A stretch of 64,000 nucleotides of DNA from Rhizobium sp. L51/94 (GTDB taxonomy: Bacteria; Pseudomonadota; Alphaproteobacteria; Rhizobiales; Rhizobiaceae). The position numbers and the translations under genes were made by a program. Below are positions 30,145 through 39,690 of the stretch, in pieces (position 1 is the stretch's first letter; each line of letters opens with the position of its first letter). The notes under the pieces were generated by a model. The model was not told the origin of the DNA. It saw only the letters and a list, made by a program, of their open reading frames with translations, and ran no database searches. The stretch covers positions 3,590,001-3,654,000 of the forward strand of contig NZ_CP072141.1 in assembly GCF_019355555.1 (NCBI RefSeq). The letters run 5' to 3'.

Positions 30145-32750
30145 TTCCTGACGACTCCTCTTAGTCCGCCGCCGATCAGGAACGTCGCGTCCATCAGCGC
30201 AATCATCGGACTGACCCCGCCTGAAACCGCGAGATAGCGCGGCTGCCAGTCGGGATGAAATTTTGCTTTGAAGGCTCTTAGCCCTTTGAAGTTATAAAAC
30301 CGTTCACCGTGTTCGAAAACCGTGCCGCCGATCCGGTCCCAGACCGGCGCCGATTCACGCTTCGACATTCCGGATAGAGGTGCCATCCCGAGGTTAAAGC
30401 GCTGAAATCCGGCATTCCTAAGATGCTCGAGGATCTGGACGAAGAGAAAGTCCATGGAACCCTTCGGTGCGTCGGGCGAAAAGCGCATCAGGTCGATCGA
30501 GCCCTCTTCGTGGGTCGACGTCACGAGTATGTTTGCAAAGGCAACGATGCGGCCGTCCTTCCTGAGAACGCCGACCGGCTGCGACAGGATATAGTCGGGA
30601 TCGAAGGCGCCGAGGGAGAAGCCCTTTTCCTTGGCGTTGTGGTCTTCCAGCCAGGCGTTCGAGACTGCCGCGAGTTCGTCCAGCACCTCGCCTACGTCCT
30701 GCGGCTCGATGACCGCGAATTCAAGCCCGTCGCGCACCGCACGGCTTGCCGTCTGGCGGAGATTGGCCCACTTGCCGCCCTTCAGCTCGAAGGTATTGAG
30801 ATTGACGACGGCGAGTTCGCCGAGCTTGTAGGCCCGCATGCCGGCATCGGCGCAGTGCGACAGGAGCCCTGGCGAGATCTGGTAGAATACCGACCGACAG
30901 CCCGCCGTACGCGCGGATTCGACAAACCGCCAGACGAGATCGGCCAGCGCGTGCCGCGGTCCGATCGGGTCGAACAGGGCGATCCAGGAGCGACCGCGCT
31001 TGCCGTACATGATGAAGGCATCGCCCTTTTCGGAGAACATTATGCTCTTGTCGCGCATCCGCACAAGATTGGCGTCGGCGATGCCGTGCGCTTCGACAAT
31101 GGCAACGGCCCGCTCGACATCGTCGTCCGAGACCGGCAGCAGTCGCGAGGTCGCCGGACGGAGCAGGCTGAACGCGGCAATACCGGAGGCAACGATGCAA
31201 AGGCCGAGCACGGCACGCAGGCCACGCGGCGCCTCGTCGGCAAACTCGAACTGCCACCAGAGCTGGTTGCTGTAGGCGACGTCGCGATAGACGAAGAACA
31301 GGATGACAATGGCGCAGATGCAGATGACCGCAATAGCCATCAGCCATCCGGCTGTCAGCGCCTGGTTGACGAGCGAAGCCGGGCGGTTGAACAGCTTTCG
31401 GCTGACGAACAGGCCGAAAATGAAAAACAGCAGGAACGACGCCTCGACGAGCGCGATCGCCTTCAGCAGCGACAGCGTTACCGCTGCAACCGCGCAGCCC
31501 ACCGAAACCCACCAGGCGCCATCGAGGCGCTGGCCAAGGCCACGGGCTGCGACGACCATGGCAAGGCCGACGAGGCTCGACAGGAAATGTGCACCTTCGA
31601 CCACAGGCAGGGCAAGATAATCCGACAGGAACTCGAGGTTTTCATCCGGCGTCGGCGTGACGCTCGAAAAGATCAGCATGACGCCCAGCAATAGCGCGAA
31701 GGTCGACAGCAACTGCGGCATAAGCCGCCCGCCGACACGCCGCACACTGGAAGCAGCGGGATGGTCGACGAAGCGGCGCAGTTCGGTCACCGCAACGACC
31801 ATGATCGCAAGCAGCAGCGGGATCACATGGTAGATCACCCGGTAGAGTACCAGCGAGCCCAGCACCGCATCGACGTTGACGGCGCTGCCAAGCGACGCGA
31901 CGATCACGGTCTCGAAGACACCAAGGCCGGCCGGGACATGGCTGAGGACGCCGAGGCCGACGGCGATGGCATAGACCGCGAGGAATGTCGGCCAGCCGAT
32001 CGACGATTCCGGCAGCAGCACGTAGAGAACAGTCGCTGACGCCGCGATATCGAAGGCGGTGACCAGGAACTGGCGCGACCAGGTGCGCGAATCCGGCAGA
32101 CGCAGCGTGAAGCTGCCGATGGAAATCACCCGCCCGCCGCGGCCCATGTAAAGCAAGACCGCCAGTAGGCCCAGGATGACACCGGCGACGCCGCGCAGCA
32201 CGAGGCTGTCGACATTGATCAACGGCCCCATTTCATCGGCAATAATCATCAGCGCGATCGAACCGACGGCGGCAAGGCCAAGGCCGAACGACAGCGTCAC
32301 GAAGGCGACGATGCGCCCGATGTCTTCCGGTGTCAGCCCCATGCGCGAATAGGCGCGGTAACGGATCGCGCCTGCGCTCAATGCGCCGAAACCGGCAGTG
32401 TTGCCGACGGCGTATGCACTGAACGCCGTCAGCGCCACATGCGGAAACGGCACCTTCTTGTCTATGAATTCAAGCGCATTGGTATCGTAGAAGATCAGCG
32501 CGAAGAAGCTGAGGCCGGTAAACAGCAGCGCAAGCAGGATCGCACGGGCAGAGGTGTCGCTCAAAGCGAGCACGATATCGTCGTACCGGACTTCTGTCGT
32601 CAGGTGGAAAATCGCGTAGGCGACCATGCCGAAGACGACGACGCTGCCCAGCGCCAGCAGCTGCGTGCGATAGCGGCGCAACATCGTGACCAGCCAGCCG
32701 CGCTCCTCGAGGTCGTCTTCGGCTGGTTCCAGATCGATCGGGCTCGACAT
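30141..32750 (-). CDS. lpiA: lysyl-phosphatidylglycerol synthase/flippase LpiA (MprF family)
   Basis: An 869-residue MprF-family protein. The N-terminal ~520 residues hold about a dozen membrane helices (flippase part, with GNTAGFGALSAGAIRYRAYSRMG). The C-terminal ~300 residues form the cytosolic DUF2156 aminoacyltransferase, with IALFDPIGPRHALADLVWRF and the final W-KFHPDWQPRYL segment. It transfers lysine from Lys-tRNA to phosphatidylglycerol, lowering the surface negative charge. Rhizobial lpiA is induced by low pH. AGGTAAAG just upstream supports the start. It is followed by acvB with a 4-bp overlap. Confidence 0.95.
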   Translation of the reverse strand: MSSPIDLEPAEDDLEERGWLVTMLRRYRTQLLALGSVVVFGMVAYAIFHLTTEVRYDDIVLALSDTSARAILLALLFTGLSFFALIFYDTNALEFIDKKVPFPHVALTAFSAYAVGNTAGFGALSAGAIRYRAYSRMGLTPEDIGRIVAFVTLSFGLGLAAVGSIALMIIADEMGPLINVDSLVLRGVAGVILGLLAVLLYMGRGGRVISIGSFTLRLPDSRTWSRQFLVTAFDIAASATVLYVLLPESSIGWPTFLAVYAIAVGLGVLSHVPAGLGVFETVIVASLGSAVNVDAVLGSLVLYRVIYHVIPLLLAIMVVAVTELRRFVDHPAASSVRRVGGRLMPQLLSTFALLLGVMLIFSSVTPTPDENLEFLSDYLALPVVEGAHFLSSLVGLAMVVAARGLGQRLDGAWWVSVGCAVAAVTLSLLKAIALVEASFLLFFIFGLFVSRKLFNRPASLVNQALTAGWLMAIAVICICAIVILFFVYRDVAYSNQLWWQFEFADEAPRGLRAVLGLCIVASGIAAFSLLRPATSRLLPVSDDDVERAVAIVEAHGIADANLVRMRDKSIMFSEKGDAFIMYGKRGRSWIALFDPIGPRHALADLVWRFVESARTAGCRSVFYQISPGLLSHCADAGMRAYKLGELAVVNLNTFELKGGKWANLRQTASRAVRDGLEFAVIEPQDVGEVLDELAAVSNAWLEDHNAKEKGFSLGAFDPDYILSQPVGVLRKDGRIVAFANILVTSTHEEGSIDLMRFSPDAPKGSMDFLFVQILEHLRNAGFQRFNLGMAPLSGMSKRESAPVWDRIGGTVFEHGERFYNFKGLRAFKAKFHPDWQPRYLAVSGGVSPMIALMDATFLIGGGLRGVVRK

Positions 32751-33333
32751 ACTTTACCTGTTTGAATGGGTCACTTCTGCGCCCCGCTTAGCAGATGTAC
32801 GTCAACGCGAATATTTCTATTCGGCGGTTGTACGCAGATTCTTTCAAGGCGACGACATGTCGCCGTCACATCTCTCTGAATTCAGGCATTTTTGGCGCAG
32901 CGCCTTGATCGGCGACAATATTCTCTTCAAAAAAGGAAGATTATAGTGGGCGCGACGGGCGCGGAGACAGAAGTCGCAAGGCAAATTGCGTAAAACCCGC
33001 CCGAAGGCGAAAGTGCGATCCACGACGACCGGTGGTTTTTTACGATCCTGGGTGCCTACAAACGTAGGTGGGCGCCATATGTCCAAGCCCACGGGCCTGG
33101 CCAGGGACAGCTCCCTTTGGATCGAGTATGGCCCCAGGGATTGTGGTACCTGCCGGGAAGCGCAGACCGCAATTCGACATATAATGCGCTTTGGGTTTGC
33201 GCACCAGTGCCATCGGTCGAGAATTAACGCTCGGCGACGTCATCGACGAACGCTACCCTCTACGGATTTGCCGTTCAGGGTTTTATCGCCGTCATGTTCA
33301 GATGCCAGGGTTCGCAATCGATGCTATCTAAAC
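32751..33333. other. 583-bp intergenic region upstream of lpiA
   Basis: No protein gene is supported. It should carry the lpiA promoter on the minus strand and a candidate 6S RNA gene (33050-33174). Other visible structure includes GGCGAC-GACAT-GTCGCC at 32848-32864 and, on the plus strand, CCAC/GTGG followed by six T near 33022-33040. A 301-codon plus-strand frame that starts at 32986 crosses both the RNA candidate and zapA and is rejected. Confidence 0.55.
33050..33174 (-). ncRNA. ssrS: candidate 6S RNA
   Basis: The stretch lies directly downstream of zapA, the conserved place for 6S RNA in many proteobacteria. Read on the minus strand it can fold as one long rod. GGT..GCGCT near the 5' end pairs with GGCGC..ACC near the 3' end across a small internal loop, then TCC with GGA. 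An unpaired central region follows, then CCAC with GTGG, and CCT-GGCCA with TGGCC-AGG enclosing a GGGA-GCTG-TCCC tip. A rod with a central bubble is the 6S shape that mimics an open promoter. CATTAT at a suitable -10 distance precedes the proposed 5' end. The ends are approximate and no homologue comparison was possible. Confidence 0.5.
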
Positions 33334-33711
33334 TCAGTGCGCTTCCGCGCCCGGCTTGGCGACCAGTTTTTCGGTGATGCCGCGAATGCTGCTGGCGACT
33401 TCGTCCAGAACGCCGGCCAGCGCCTCTTCCGTCTGTGCACTGGCGGCGAGCGCTGTGTCTCGGTTACCGCGCAAGGCGTCGAGTTCTGCCTCCAGCCCGG
33501 ATACCTTGCGCGTCAGGTCGGCCACTTCGTCCATGATCATGATGCCGGCCATGACTGTCACCCGGAGATCGCCGATCTCGCCGAACTGCTCCTTCAGGTG
33601 GCTGACATAGCGATCGAACCGTGTGGCGAGATCCGTCAGGTGATCTTCCTGCCCCTCCTCGCAGGCCATGCGATAGGCCTTGCCGTCGATCGTTACCGTT
33701 ACCTGCGCCAT
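33334..33711 (-). CDS. zapA: cell division protein ZapA
   Basis: A 125-residue protein. The N-terminal MAQVTVTIDGKAYRMACEEGQEDHLTDLATRFDRYV is the ZapA globular domain, and the C-terminal half is a long coiled coil (VADLTRKVSGLEAELDALRG). ZapA bundles FtsZ filaments at the Z-ring. The length is slightly above the E. coli protein, with an extra C-terminal tail. It lies 54 bp downstream of the DUF4164 gene on the same strand; this pair next to tkt is standard in rhizobia. Confidence 0.93.
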   Translation of the reverse strand: MAQVTVTIDGKAYRMACEEGQEDHLTDLATRFDRYVSHLKEQFGEIGDLRVTVMAGIMIMDEVADLTRKVSGLEAELDALRGNRDTALAASAQTEEALAGVLDEVASSIRGITEKLVAKPGAEAH

Positions 33712-33765
33712 GCGATATTCCGTCCTGTCTTGCCCGATACGGCAAAGGTTGTCTGCGACGCTGCG

Positions 33766-34041
33766 TCAGCGATCGAGTACGGCCCTGATCGTTTCCATGG
33801 CGGTGACCAGCCGGCGGGAAACCTCGCGGTTTACCTCCTCCAGCCGGTTGGCGCGAAATTCCGCCTGGTCGAGTTCCTGTGCCAGCCGTGAACGGTCGGC
33901 GTGGGTCCGGCGAACCTCAGCGTCGATCTCGCTTCGCTCGCGCTCCCGTTCGAAACGCACGTCGACCGCATTATCCAGCGCTGCCAGCGCCTGACGCAGT
34001 GACGTGATGGCGGCGTCCACTGTCTTGCCTGTGGGCATCAT
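33766..34041 (-). CDS. DUF4164 coiled-coil protein
   Basis: A 91-residue protein that is almost entirely one predicted coiled coil, rich in Arg and Glu (VDVRFERERERSEIDAEVRRTHADRSRLAQEL). It matches the alphaproteobacterial DUF4164 family found between tkt and zapA. The function is unknown; given its neighbour ZapA, a division role is a reasonable guess but unproven. Start: two adjacent ATG codons at 34041 and 34038, preceded by GGGAAG. A longer frame begins at 34089. Confidence 0.75.
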   Translation of the reverse strand: MMPTGKTVDAAITSLRQALAALDNAVDVRFERERERSEIDAEVRRTHADRSRLAQELDQAEFRANRLEEVNREVSRRLVTAMETIRAVLDR

Positions 34042-34432
34042 GTCTTCCCGGTTCCACGCACAATGCTCCGAATCGCCATGGTGGCGCATTGCCCTGATCT
34101 GTCACAGTATTCAACTCGGCAACTGGCCGTCAATAAAGGCCTGCATGCGGCAAGGCCGCTAAACTGTGGATGACATGCGACTTTCCTCAGTTCCGGCAGC
34201 CTATCAGGCTCATGTCGTCTTTTGTACAAGACAAAAGGCAAATGTTAAATATTTGCGACGGAGGCCGGGTTTGGCCGCCGGATTTATTGACTTGCTCGCC
34301 CCAACTGCTATGTCTCAGCCGCCTGAGGCAGACTGCGATCCAGGGTTCCAAGCATCCCTCCCTCGCTGTGCCTTCCAACCGGTGGTCCATCCCTCTCGAG
34401 ACCGAGACCATCCCAAACCTTGCGGAACGACC
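34042..34432. other. 391-bp gap between DUF4164 and tkt
   Basis: A divergent promoter region. It contains an inverted repeat CTTTTGT-ACAAG-ACAAAAG at 34219-34237 within an AT-rich patch, a possible operator or promoter element for tkt. No ORF here has a convincing start. The in-frame upstream extension of tkt in this region looks non-coding. Confidence 0.45.
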
Positions 34433-36415
34433 ATGATCTCTCGCGAAAAACACGACCGGATGGCAAACGCGATCCGTTTCCTTGCCATGGATGCCGTTGA
34501 GAAGGCCAATTCCGGCCATCCCGGCCTGCCGATGGGCATGGCTGACGTCGCCACCGTACTCTTCTCCAAATACCTGAAATTCGATCCGAAATCGCCCCAT
34601 TGGGCAAACCGCGACCGCTTCGTGCTGTCGGCCGGCCACGGCTCTATGCTGCTATACTCGCTTCTGTATCTGACCGGCTATGAAGACATGTCGATCGAGG
34701 ATCTGAAGAACTTCCGCCAGCTGGGCTCAAAGACTGCCGGCCACCCGGAATACGGTCACGCCACCGGCATCGAAACCACGACCGGTCCGCTCGGCCAGGG
34801 CATTGCCAACGCCGTCGGCATGGCGATTGCAGAACGCAAGCTCGCCGTCGAGTTCGGCTCCGAGCTGCAGGATCACCACACCTACGTGATGTGCGGCGAC
34901 GGCTGCCTGATGGAAGGCATCAGCCACGAGGCAATCGCGCTCGCCGGGCACCTGAAGCTCAACAAGCTCATCCTGTTCTGGGACAACAACTCGATCACCA
35001 TCGACGGCGCCGTTTCGCTGTCGGACTCGACCGACCAGATTGCCCGCTTCAAGGCTGTTCACTGGAACACCATCGAAGTCGACGGCCATGAGCCGGACCA
35101 GATCTCTGCCGCGATCGAGGCAGCCCAGAAGTCCGACCGTCCGACCCTGATCGCCTGCAAGACGATCATCGGCTTCGGCGCTCCGCACAAGCAGGGCACC
35201 CACAAGGTCCACGGTTCGCCGCTCGGCGCCGAGGAAATTGCGGCTACCCGCAAGGCTCTCAACTGGGATGCCGAGCCCTTCGTCATTCCTGCCGACGTGC
35301 TCGACGCCTGGCGCGAAGCCGGCAAGCGTGCCGTTCCCGATATGAAGGACTGGCAGTCGCGCCTCGCTGCAGCCGATGAAGCCAAGAAGGCCGAGTTCAA
35401 CCGCCGCTTCGCCGGCGACCTGCCGGCTGGCTTCGACGCCGCCATCAGCGACTACAAGAAGAAGCTGGCCGAGACGAAGCCGACCGTTGCGACCCGCAAG
35501 GCGTCGGAAGACGTGCTCGAGGTCATCAACGGCTTCCTGCCTGAAACGCTCGGCGGCTCCGCCGACCTGACGCCATCGAACAACACCAAGACCAGCCAGA
35601 TGGTGTCGATCACGCCGACGGATTTCGCCGGCCGCTACATGCACTGGGGCATCCGCGAACACGGGATGGCGTCTGCCATGAACGGTATCGCTCTGCACGG
35701 GGGCCTGATCCCTTACGGCGGCGGCTTCATGATCTTCTCGGACTATTGCCGTCCGCCGATCCGCCTGGCGTCGCTGATGGGCATTCGCGTTATCCACGTT
35801 TTGACGCATGACTCGATCGGCGTCGGCGAAGACGGCCCGACCCACCAGCCGGTGGAACAGATGGCCTCGCTGCGCGCCATCCCGAACCTGATGATGTTCC
35901 GCCCGGCCGATGCCACGGAAACGGCCGAGTGCTGGCAGATTGCGCTGAAGACCAAGGACCGTCCGTCGGGTCTGGCCCTCACCCGCCAGAACATGGTTGC
36001 CGCTCGCCTGGAATACAGCGAGAAAAACCTCTGCGAACTCGGCGCCTACAATCTGGCCGGTTCTGCCGATGCCAAGGTGACGATCTTCGCTTCTGGATCT
36101 GAAGTCGAAATCGCCGTTGCCGCCCGCACCGCGCTTGAAGCCAAGGGCATCACGGTCCGCGTCGTCTCGGTTCCCTCGACGGAATTGTTCTTCGAACAGC
36201 CCGAAGCCTACAAGGCGGAAATCCTCGGCAACTCGCCAGTCAAGATCGCCGTCGAAGCCGGCGTCCGCGAAGGCTGGGATGCCTTCATCGGACCGGAAGG
36301 CACGTTCATCGGCATGAAGGGCTTTGGCGCTTCCGGCCCGGCCAAGGAAGTCTACAAGCATTTTGGTATCACGGCGGAAGCCGTCGTTGCCGCTGCGGAA
36401 GCTAAGCTTTCCTGA
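34433..36415 (+). CDS. tkt: transketolase
   Basis: A 660-residue thiamine-diphosphate enzyme that transfers two-carbon units between sugar phosphates in the pentose phosphate pathway. Visible features: [29 protein letters not shown] and the ThDP/Mg motif [32 protein letters not shown]. The pyrimidine domain contains [19 protein letters not shown], followed by [18 protein letters not shown]. The frame continues 89 codons upstream, but the ATG at 34433 gives the standard N-terminus [22 protein letters not shown]. It is followed by gap with a 73-bp gap that contains a hairpin (36424-36443). Confidence 0.97.
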   Translation: MISREKHDRMANAIRFLAMDAVEKANSGHPGLPMGMADVATVLFSKYLKFDPKSPHWANRDRFVLSAGHGSMLLYSLLYLTGYEDMSIEDLKNFRQLGSKTAGHPEYGHATGIETTTGPLGQGIANAVGMAIAERKLAVEFGSELQDHHTYVMCGDGCLMEGISHEAIALAGHLKLNKLILFWDNNSITIDGAVSLSDSTDQIARFKAVHWNTIEVDGHEPDQISAAIEAAQKSDRPTLIACKTIIGFGAPHKQGTHKVHGSPLGAEEIAATRKALNWDAEPFVIPADVLDAWREAGKRAVPDMKDWQSRLAAADEAKKAEFNRRFAGDLPAGFDAAISDYKKKLAETKPTVATRKASEDVLEVINGFLPETLGGSADLTPSNNTKTSQMVSITPTDFAGRYMHWGIREHGMASAMNGIALHGGLIPYGGGFMIFSDYCRPPIRLASLMGIRVIHVLTHDSIGVGEDGPTHQPVEQMASLRAIPNLMMFRPADATETAECWQIALKTKDRPSGLALTRQNMVAARLEYSEKNLCELGAYNLAGSADAKVTIFASGSEVEIAVAARTALEAKGITVRVVSVPSTELFFEQPEAYKAEILGNSPVKIAVEAGVREGWDAFIGPEGTFIGMKGFGASGPAKEVYKHFGITAEAVVAAAEAKLS

Positions 36416-36423
36416 TCCCAATA

Positions 36424-36443
36424 CAGGGCGCCACGGCGCCCTG
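36424..36443 (+). repeat. hairpin between tkt and gap
   Basis: CAGGGCGCC and GGCGCCCTG are a perfect inverted repeat with a 2-base centre. There is no T-run after it, so it is more likely a processing or stabilising hairpin than a terminator. It may set differential expression of tkt and gap. Confidence 0.5.
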
Positions 36444-36488
36444 CTTCCATCAACTAGAAAAGTCCTGTCCGATTTGGGAGTGTCCACC

Positions 36489-37499
36489 ATGACTGTAAAA
36501 GTTGCCATCAACGGCTTCGGCCGCATCGGCCGCAACATCCTGCGCGCCATCGTCGAATCCGGCCGCACCGACATCGAAGTCGTTGCCATCAACGACCTCG
36601 GCCCGGTCGAAACCAATGCCCACCTGCTGCGCTACGATTCCATCCACGGCAAGTTCCCGGCCTCGGTCAAGGTCGAAGGCGACACGATCATCGTCGGCAA
36701 CGGCAAGCCGATCAAGGTCACCGCGATCAAGGATCCGGCAGCCCTGCCGCATGGCGAACTCGGCGTCGATATCGCCATGGAATGCACCGGCATCTTCACA
36801 TCGCGTGAAAAGGCCGCCCTGCATCTGACCGCCGGCGCCAAGCGCGTTATCGTCTCGGCCCCTGCCGACGGTGCCGACCTTACCGTCGTCTTCGGCGTCA
36901 ACGACGACCAGCTGACCAAGGAACACCTGGTCATCTCCAACGCGTCGTGCACCACCAACTGCCTGGTTCCCGTCGTCAAGGTCCTGAACGATGCCATCGG
37001 CATCGACCACGGCTTCATGACCACCATCCACTCCTACACCGGCGACCAGCCGACGCTGGACACGATGCACAAGGACCTGTACCGCGCCCGCGCCGCAGCC
37101 CTGTCCATGATCCCGACCTCGACCGGCGCCGCAAAGGCCGTCGGCCTCGTGCTGCCGGAACTGAAGGGCAAGCTCGACGGCACGTCGATCCGCGTTCCGA
37201 CACCGAACGTTTCCGTCGTCGACTTCAAGTTCGTCGCCAAGCGCAACACCACGGTTGAAGAGATCAACCAGGTGATCAAGTCTGCCTCCGACGGCAAGCT
37301 GAAGGGCATCCTCGGCTACACCGACGAGCCGCTGGTTTCGCGCGACTTCAACCACGACAGCCACTCGTCGATCTTCGCCTTCGACCAGACCAAGGTCCTG
37401 GAAGGCAATTTCGTCCGCGTGCTCTCCTGGTACGACAACGAATGGGGCTTCTCCAGCCGCATGTCCGACACAGCCGTCGCCTTCGCCAAGACCATCTGA
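36489..37499 (+). CDS. gap: glyceraldehyde-3-phosphate dehydrogenase, type I
   Basis: A 336-residue GAPDH with the Rossmann start [12 protein letters not shown] and the catalytic motif SNASCTTNC with Cys154. The partner His is in the HSYTGDQ segment, and the C-terminus is [13 protein letters not shown]. It oxidises glyceraldehyde 3-phosphate to 1,3-bisphosphoglycerate, or the reverse in gluconeogenesis. Asp36 after the second beta strand suggests preference for NAD. The start lies in GACC-ATG after GGGAGTG. A strong terminator follows. This is the only gap gene in the window. Confidence 0.97.
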   Translation: MTVKVAINGFGRIGRNILRAIVESGRTDIEVVAINDLGPVETNAHLLRYDSIHGKFPASVKVEGDTIIVGNGKPIKVTAIKDPAALPHGELGVDIAMECTGIFTSREKAALHLTAGAKRVIVSAPADGADLTVVFGVNDDQLTKEHLVISNASCTTNCLVPVVKVLNDAIGIDHGFMTTIHSYTGDQPTLDTMHKDLYRARAAALSMIPTSTGAAKAVGLVLPELKGKLDGTSIRVPTPNVSVVDFKFVAKRNTTVEEINQVIKSASDGKLKGILGYTDEPLVSRDFNHDSHSSIFAFDQTKVLEGNFVRVLSWYDNEWGFSSRMSDTAVAFAKTI

Positions 37500-37520
37500 G
37501 CGACTGCACCGCCACGTTAG

Positions 37521-37554
37521 AAAAACGGCTCGGGAAACCGGGCCGTTTTTTGTT
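37521..37554 (+). terminator. intrinsic terminator of gap
   Basis: AACGGC-CGGG pairs with CCGG-GCCGTT around AAA, followed by a TTTTTT tract. It is 22 bases beyond the gap stop. Confidence 0.9.
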
Positions 37555-37766
37555 TAGACACTTGATATTCCACATTTCGCCCAGCTATCGACCAGATTGA
37601 TCATTAAGCCTTTGAGAGCAAATCTGGATGGCCTACAATCGGCGGGCAATCATTTGCGCTGGGGGATTCGGCGTCGGGGACGGGAGCGCAGGGAGGGCTC
37701 GCGTCGCGGCTACGGGCTGACGTGGGGCGTCCGGCACTGGCCGGATGCGAGAAAAGGGAAGTGTCC

Positions 37767-39605
37767 GTGGAAGCATTTTATGTCGTCGTCCTGGTCTGCA
37801 CCGTCCTGATCCTCATTGCCGCCTTCTCCAGCCTTCTCGCATTCCGCTTCGGCGCGCCCCTGCTACTGCTGTTTCTCGTCATCGGCCTGCTGGCCGGCCA
37901 GGATGGGCTCGGCATCGCCTTCAGCAACAATTACCTCGCCTATATCCTCGGCTCGATCGCGCTGGCCGTCATTCTTTTCGATTCCGGCTTTGGCACCTCG
38001 CTGTCCTCCTTCAAGGCGGCTGCCGTCCCGGCTCTGACGATAGCCTCGCTCGGGGTCATCATTACCGCCTCCATTTTCGGGCTGGCCGCATCCTGGCTTC
38101 TCGGTTTCAGCTGGATGGAAGGCCTGCTTCTCGGCTCGATCGTCGCCTCGACGGATGCCGCCGCCGTCTTCTTCCTGCTACGCATCGGCGGCATCAATAT
38201 CCGCGACAAGGTGCGCTCGACGCTCGAAGTCGAATCCGGCACCAACGACCCGATGGCGATCTTCCTGACCATTGCGCTGGTACAGGCGATCGGCAGCGGC
38301 GAAGGCGTCGGCGGCGTCAATATCGCCATGCTGGCCATGTTCGTCCAGCAGATGGGCCTCGGCGTCATCCTCGGCTTGCTCGGCGGCATGATGATCGTGC
38401 TGGTCGCCGGCAAGCTCGAAACCGACCGCGGCCTGACGCCGATCTTCGTGCTGGCGCTGGCGCTGCTGGTGTTCTCGTTCACCGGCGCCGTCGGCGGCAG
38501 CGGCTTTCTTGCGGTCTATGTCGCGGGCATCTACGCCGGCAACCACAAGATGCCGGCCTCTGCGACCATCAAGCGCTTCCAGGACGGCATGACCTGGCTC
38601 GCCCAGATCATCATGTTCCTGGTCCTCGGCCTGCTTGCCTCCCCGTCGGAGTTTCCAGCCATCGCCGTGCCGGCCGTACTGCTGGCGCTGGTGCTGATCT
38701 TCGTCGCCCGACCGGTTGCCGTCTGGCTCTGTCTGCTGCCGTTCGACTATACCCAGCGCGAGACAGGCTTCCTCGCCTGGGTCGGTTTGCGCGGCGCCGT
38801 CTCCATACTGCTTGCCATCATGCCTATCCTCGGCAATCTCGATTTCGGCCAGACATATTTCAACGTCGCCTTCATCATCGTGCTCGTCTCGCTGATGCTG
38901 CAGGGCTGGACGATCAAGCCGGTGGCCAAGAAGCTCGGGCTCATCATTCCGCCGCGCATCGGCGCCGTTCACAAGGTCGAGGTCGATCTGCCCGGCGCTG
39001 CCAACCACGAACTGCTCTCCTACCGCGTTGTCAAGGACAGCCCTGTGCTATTGGGAGAGCGGATCCCGCGCTGGGCCATGCCATCGCTGGTGGTGCGCGA
39101 CGGCAAGTCGATGCGCTATCAATATGCCGGACGGCTGCGGGAAAACGATCTGGTCTACCTGTTCATCGCGCCAAGCTTTTCGCGGCTGCTCGACAGGCTT
39201 TTCGCCACCCGCGCACCGGTCGATCCGGAAGATACCGAGTTCTTCGGCGCCTTCTCCATTTCGCCGCAGCGGCAGGCAGCGGATCTCGATGCTGCCTATG
39301 GCCCGGGCCTCCTGCACGAAAACGAGAAGAACCTGACGATTTCCGAACTGATGCGCCAGCGCTTGGGCGGCAAGGCGGACTATGCGGACCGGGTGCGTCT
39401 CGGATCGCTCATATTGATCGTTCGCGACCTCGACGAGAACGACCATATCAAGGCTGTCGGCATGTCACTCGAAGTGGTCGATTCCACCGATGCGCTGCCG
39501 CTGTTCATCAACATGCGCGAAATCGCCCACCGCATTCGCGATGCCCTCAGGCGGCGCCGCGCACGGGCCGCGAAGGCGAATTCAAACGATTCGAGTAGCG
39601 ACTAA
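37767..39605 (+). CDS. NhaP2/CvrA-type K+(Na+)/H+ antiporter
   Basis: A 612-residue CPA1-family antiporter. Twelve or more helices lie in the first ~390 residues. The ion-binding region reads [17 protein letters not shown], followed by [17 protein letters not shown]. Cytosolic regulatory domains follow: a TrkA-C (RCK-C) unit around [27 protein letters not shown], and a CorC/HlyC-like transporter-associated domain ([36 protein letters not shown]). This layout matches potassium/proton antiporter NhaP2. GTG at 37767 is chosen because AAGGGA lies seven bases upstream; GTG at 37761 is an alternative. It interrupts the gap-pgk block. Another large frame on the same strand is a shadow. Confidence 0.9.
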   Translation: MEAFYVVVLVCTVLILIAAFSSLLAFRFGAPLLLLFLVIGLLAGQDGLGIAFSNNYLAYILGSIALAVILFDSGFGTSLSSFKAAAVPALTIASLGVIITASIFGLAASWLLGFSWMEGLLLGSIVASTDAAAVFFLLRIGGINIRDKVRSTLEVESGTNDPMAIFLTIALVQAIGSGEGVGGVNIAMLAMFVQQMGLGVILGLLGGMMIVLVAGKLETDRGLTPIFVLALALLVFSFTGAVGGSGFLAVYVAGIYAGNHKMPASATIKRFQDGMTWLAQIIMFLVLGLLASPSEFPAIAVPAVLLALVLIFVARPVAVWLCLLPFDYTQRETGFLAWVGLRGAVSILLAIMPILGNLDFGQTYFNVAFIIVLVSLMLQGWTIKPVAKKLGLIIPPRIGAVHKVEVDLPGAANHELLSYRVVKDSPVLLGERIPRWAMPSLVVRDGKSMRYQYAGRLRENDLVYLFIAPSFSRLLDRLFATRAPVDPEDTEFFGAFSISPQRQAADLDAAYGPGLLHENEKNLTISELMRQRLGGKADYADRVRLGSLILIVRDLDENDHIKAVGMSLEVVDSTDALPLFINMREIAHRIRDALRRRRARAAKANSNDSSSD

Positions 39606-39690
39606 AACCCAGGCCGACAGCCTTGCGTCTCCGACCATCCGTAGTATGGTCGGCGCATCTTCCGACCATATCAATTTGCGGATCTTTCCC

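Noticed and set aside
33018..33042. Plus-strand terminator (CCAC/GTGG with six T) as evidence of a plus-strand RNA
   Set aside because: The stem is only 4 bp and no plus-strand promoter or gene precedes it; it may be chance.
32986..33891. 301-codon plus-strand frame over the zapA region
   Set aside because: It crosses the 6S RNA candidate and runs antisense to zapA and DUF4164; no ribosome binding site or domain.
34727..36616. 629-codon open frame antisense to tkt
   Set aside because: Overlaps transketolase completely; the translation is low-complexity and arginine/glycine-rich with no recognisable motif.
37745..39598. 617-codon open frame on the same strand as the antiporter, another register
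   Set aside because: The translation is Arg/His/Pro-rich with no membrane helices, while the 37767-39605 frame gives a clear antiporter.
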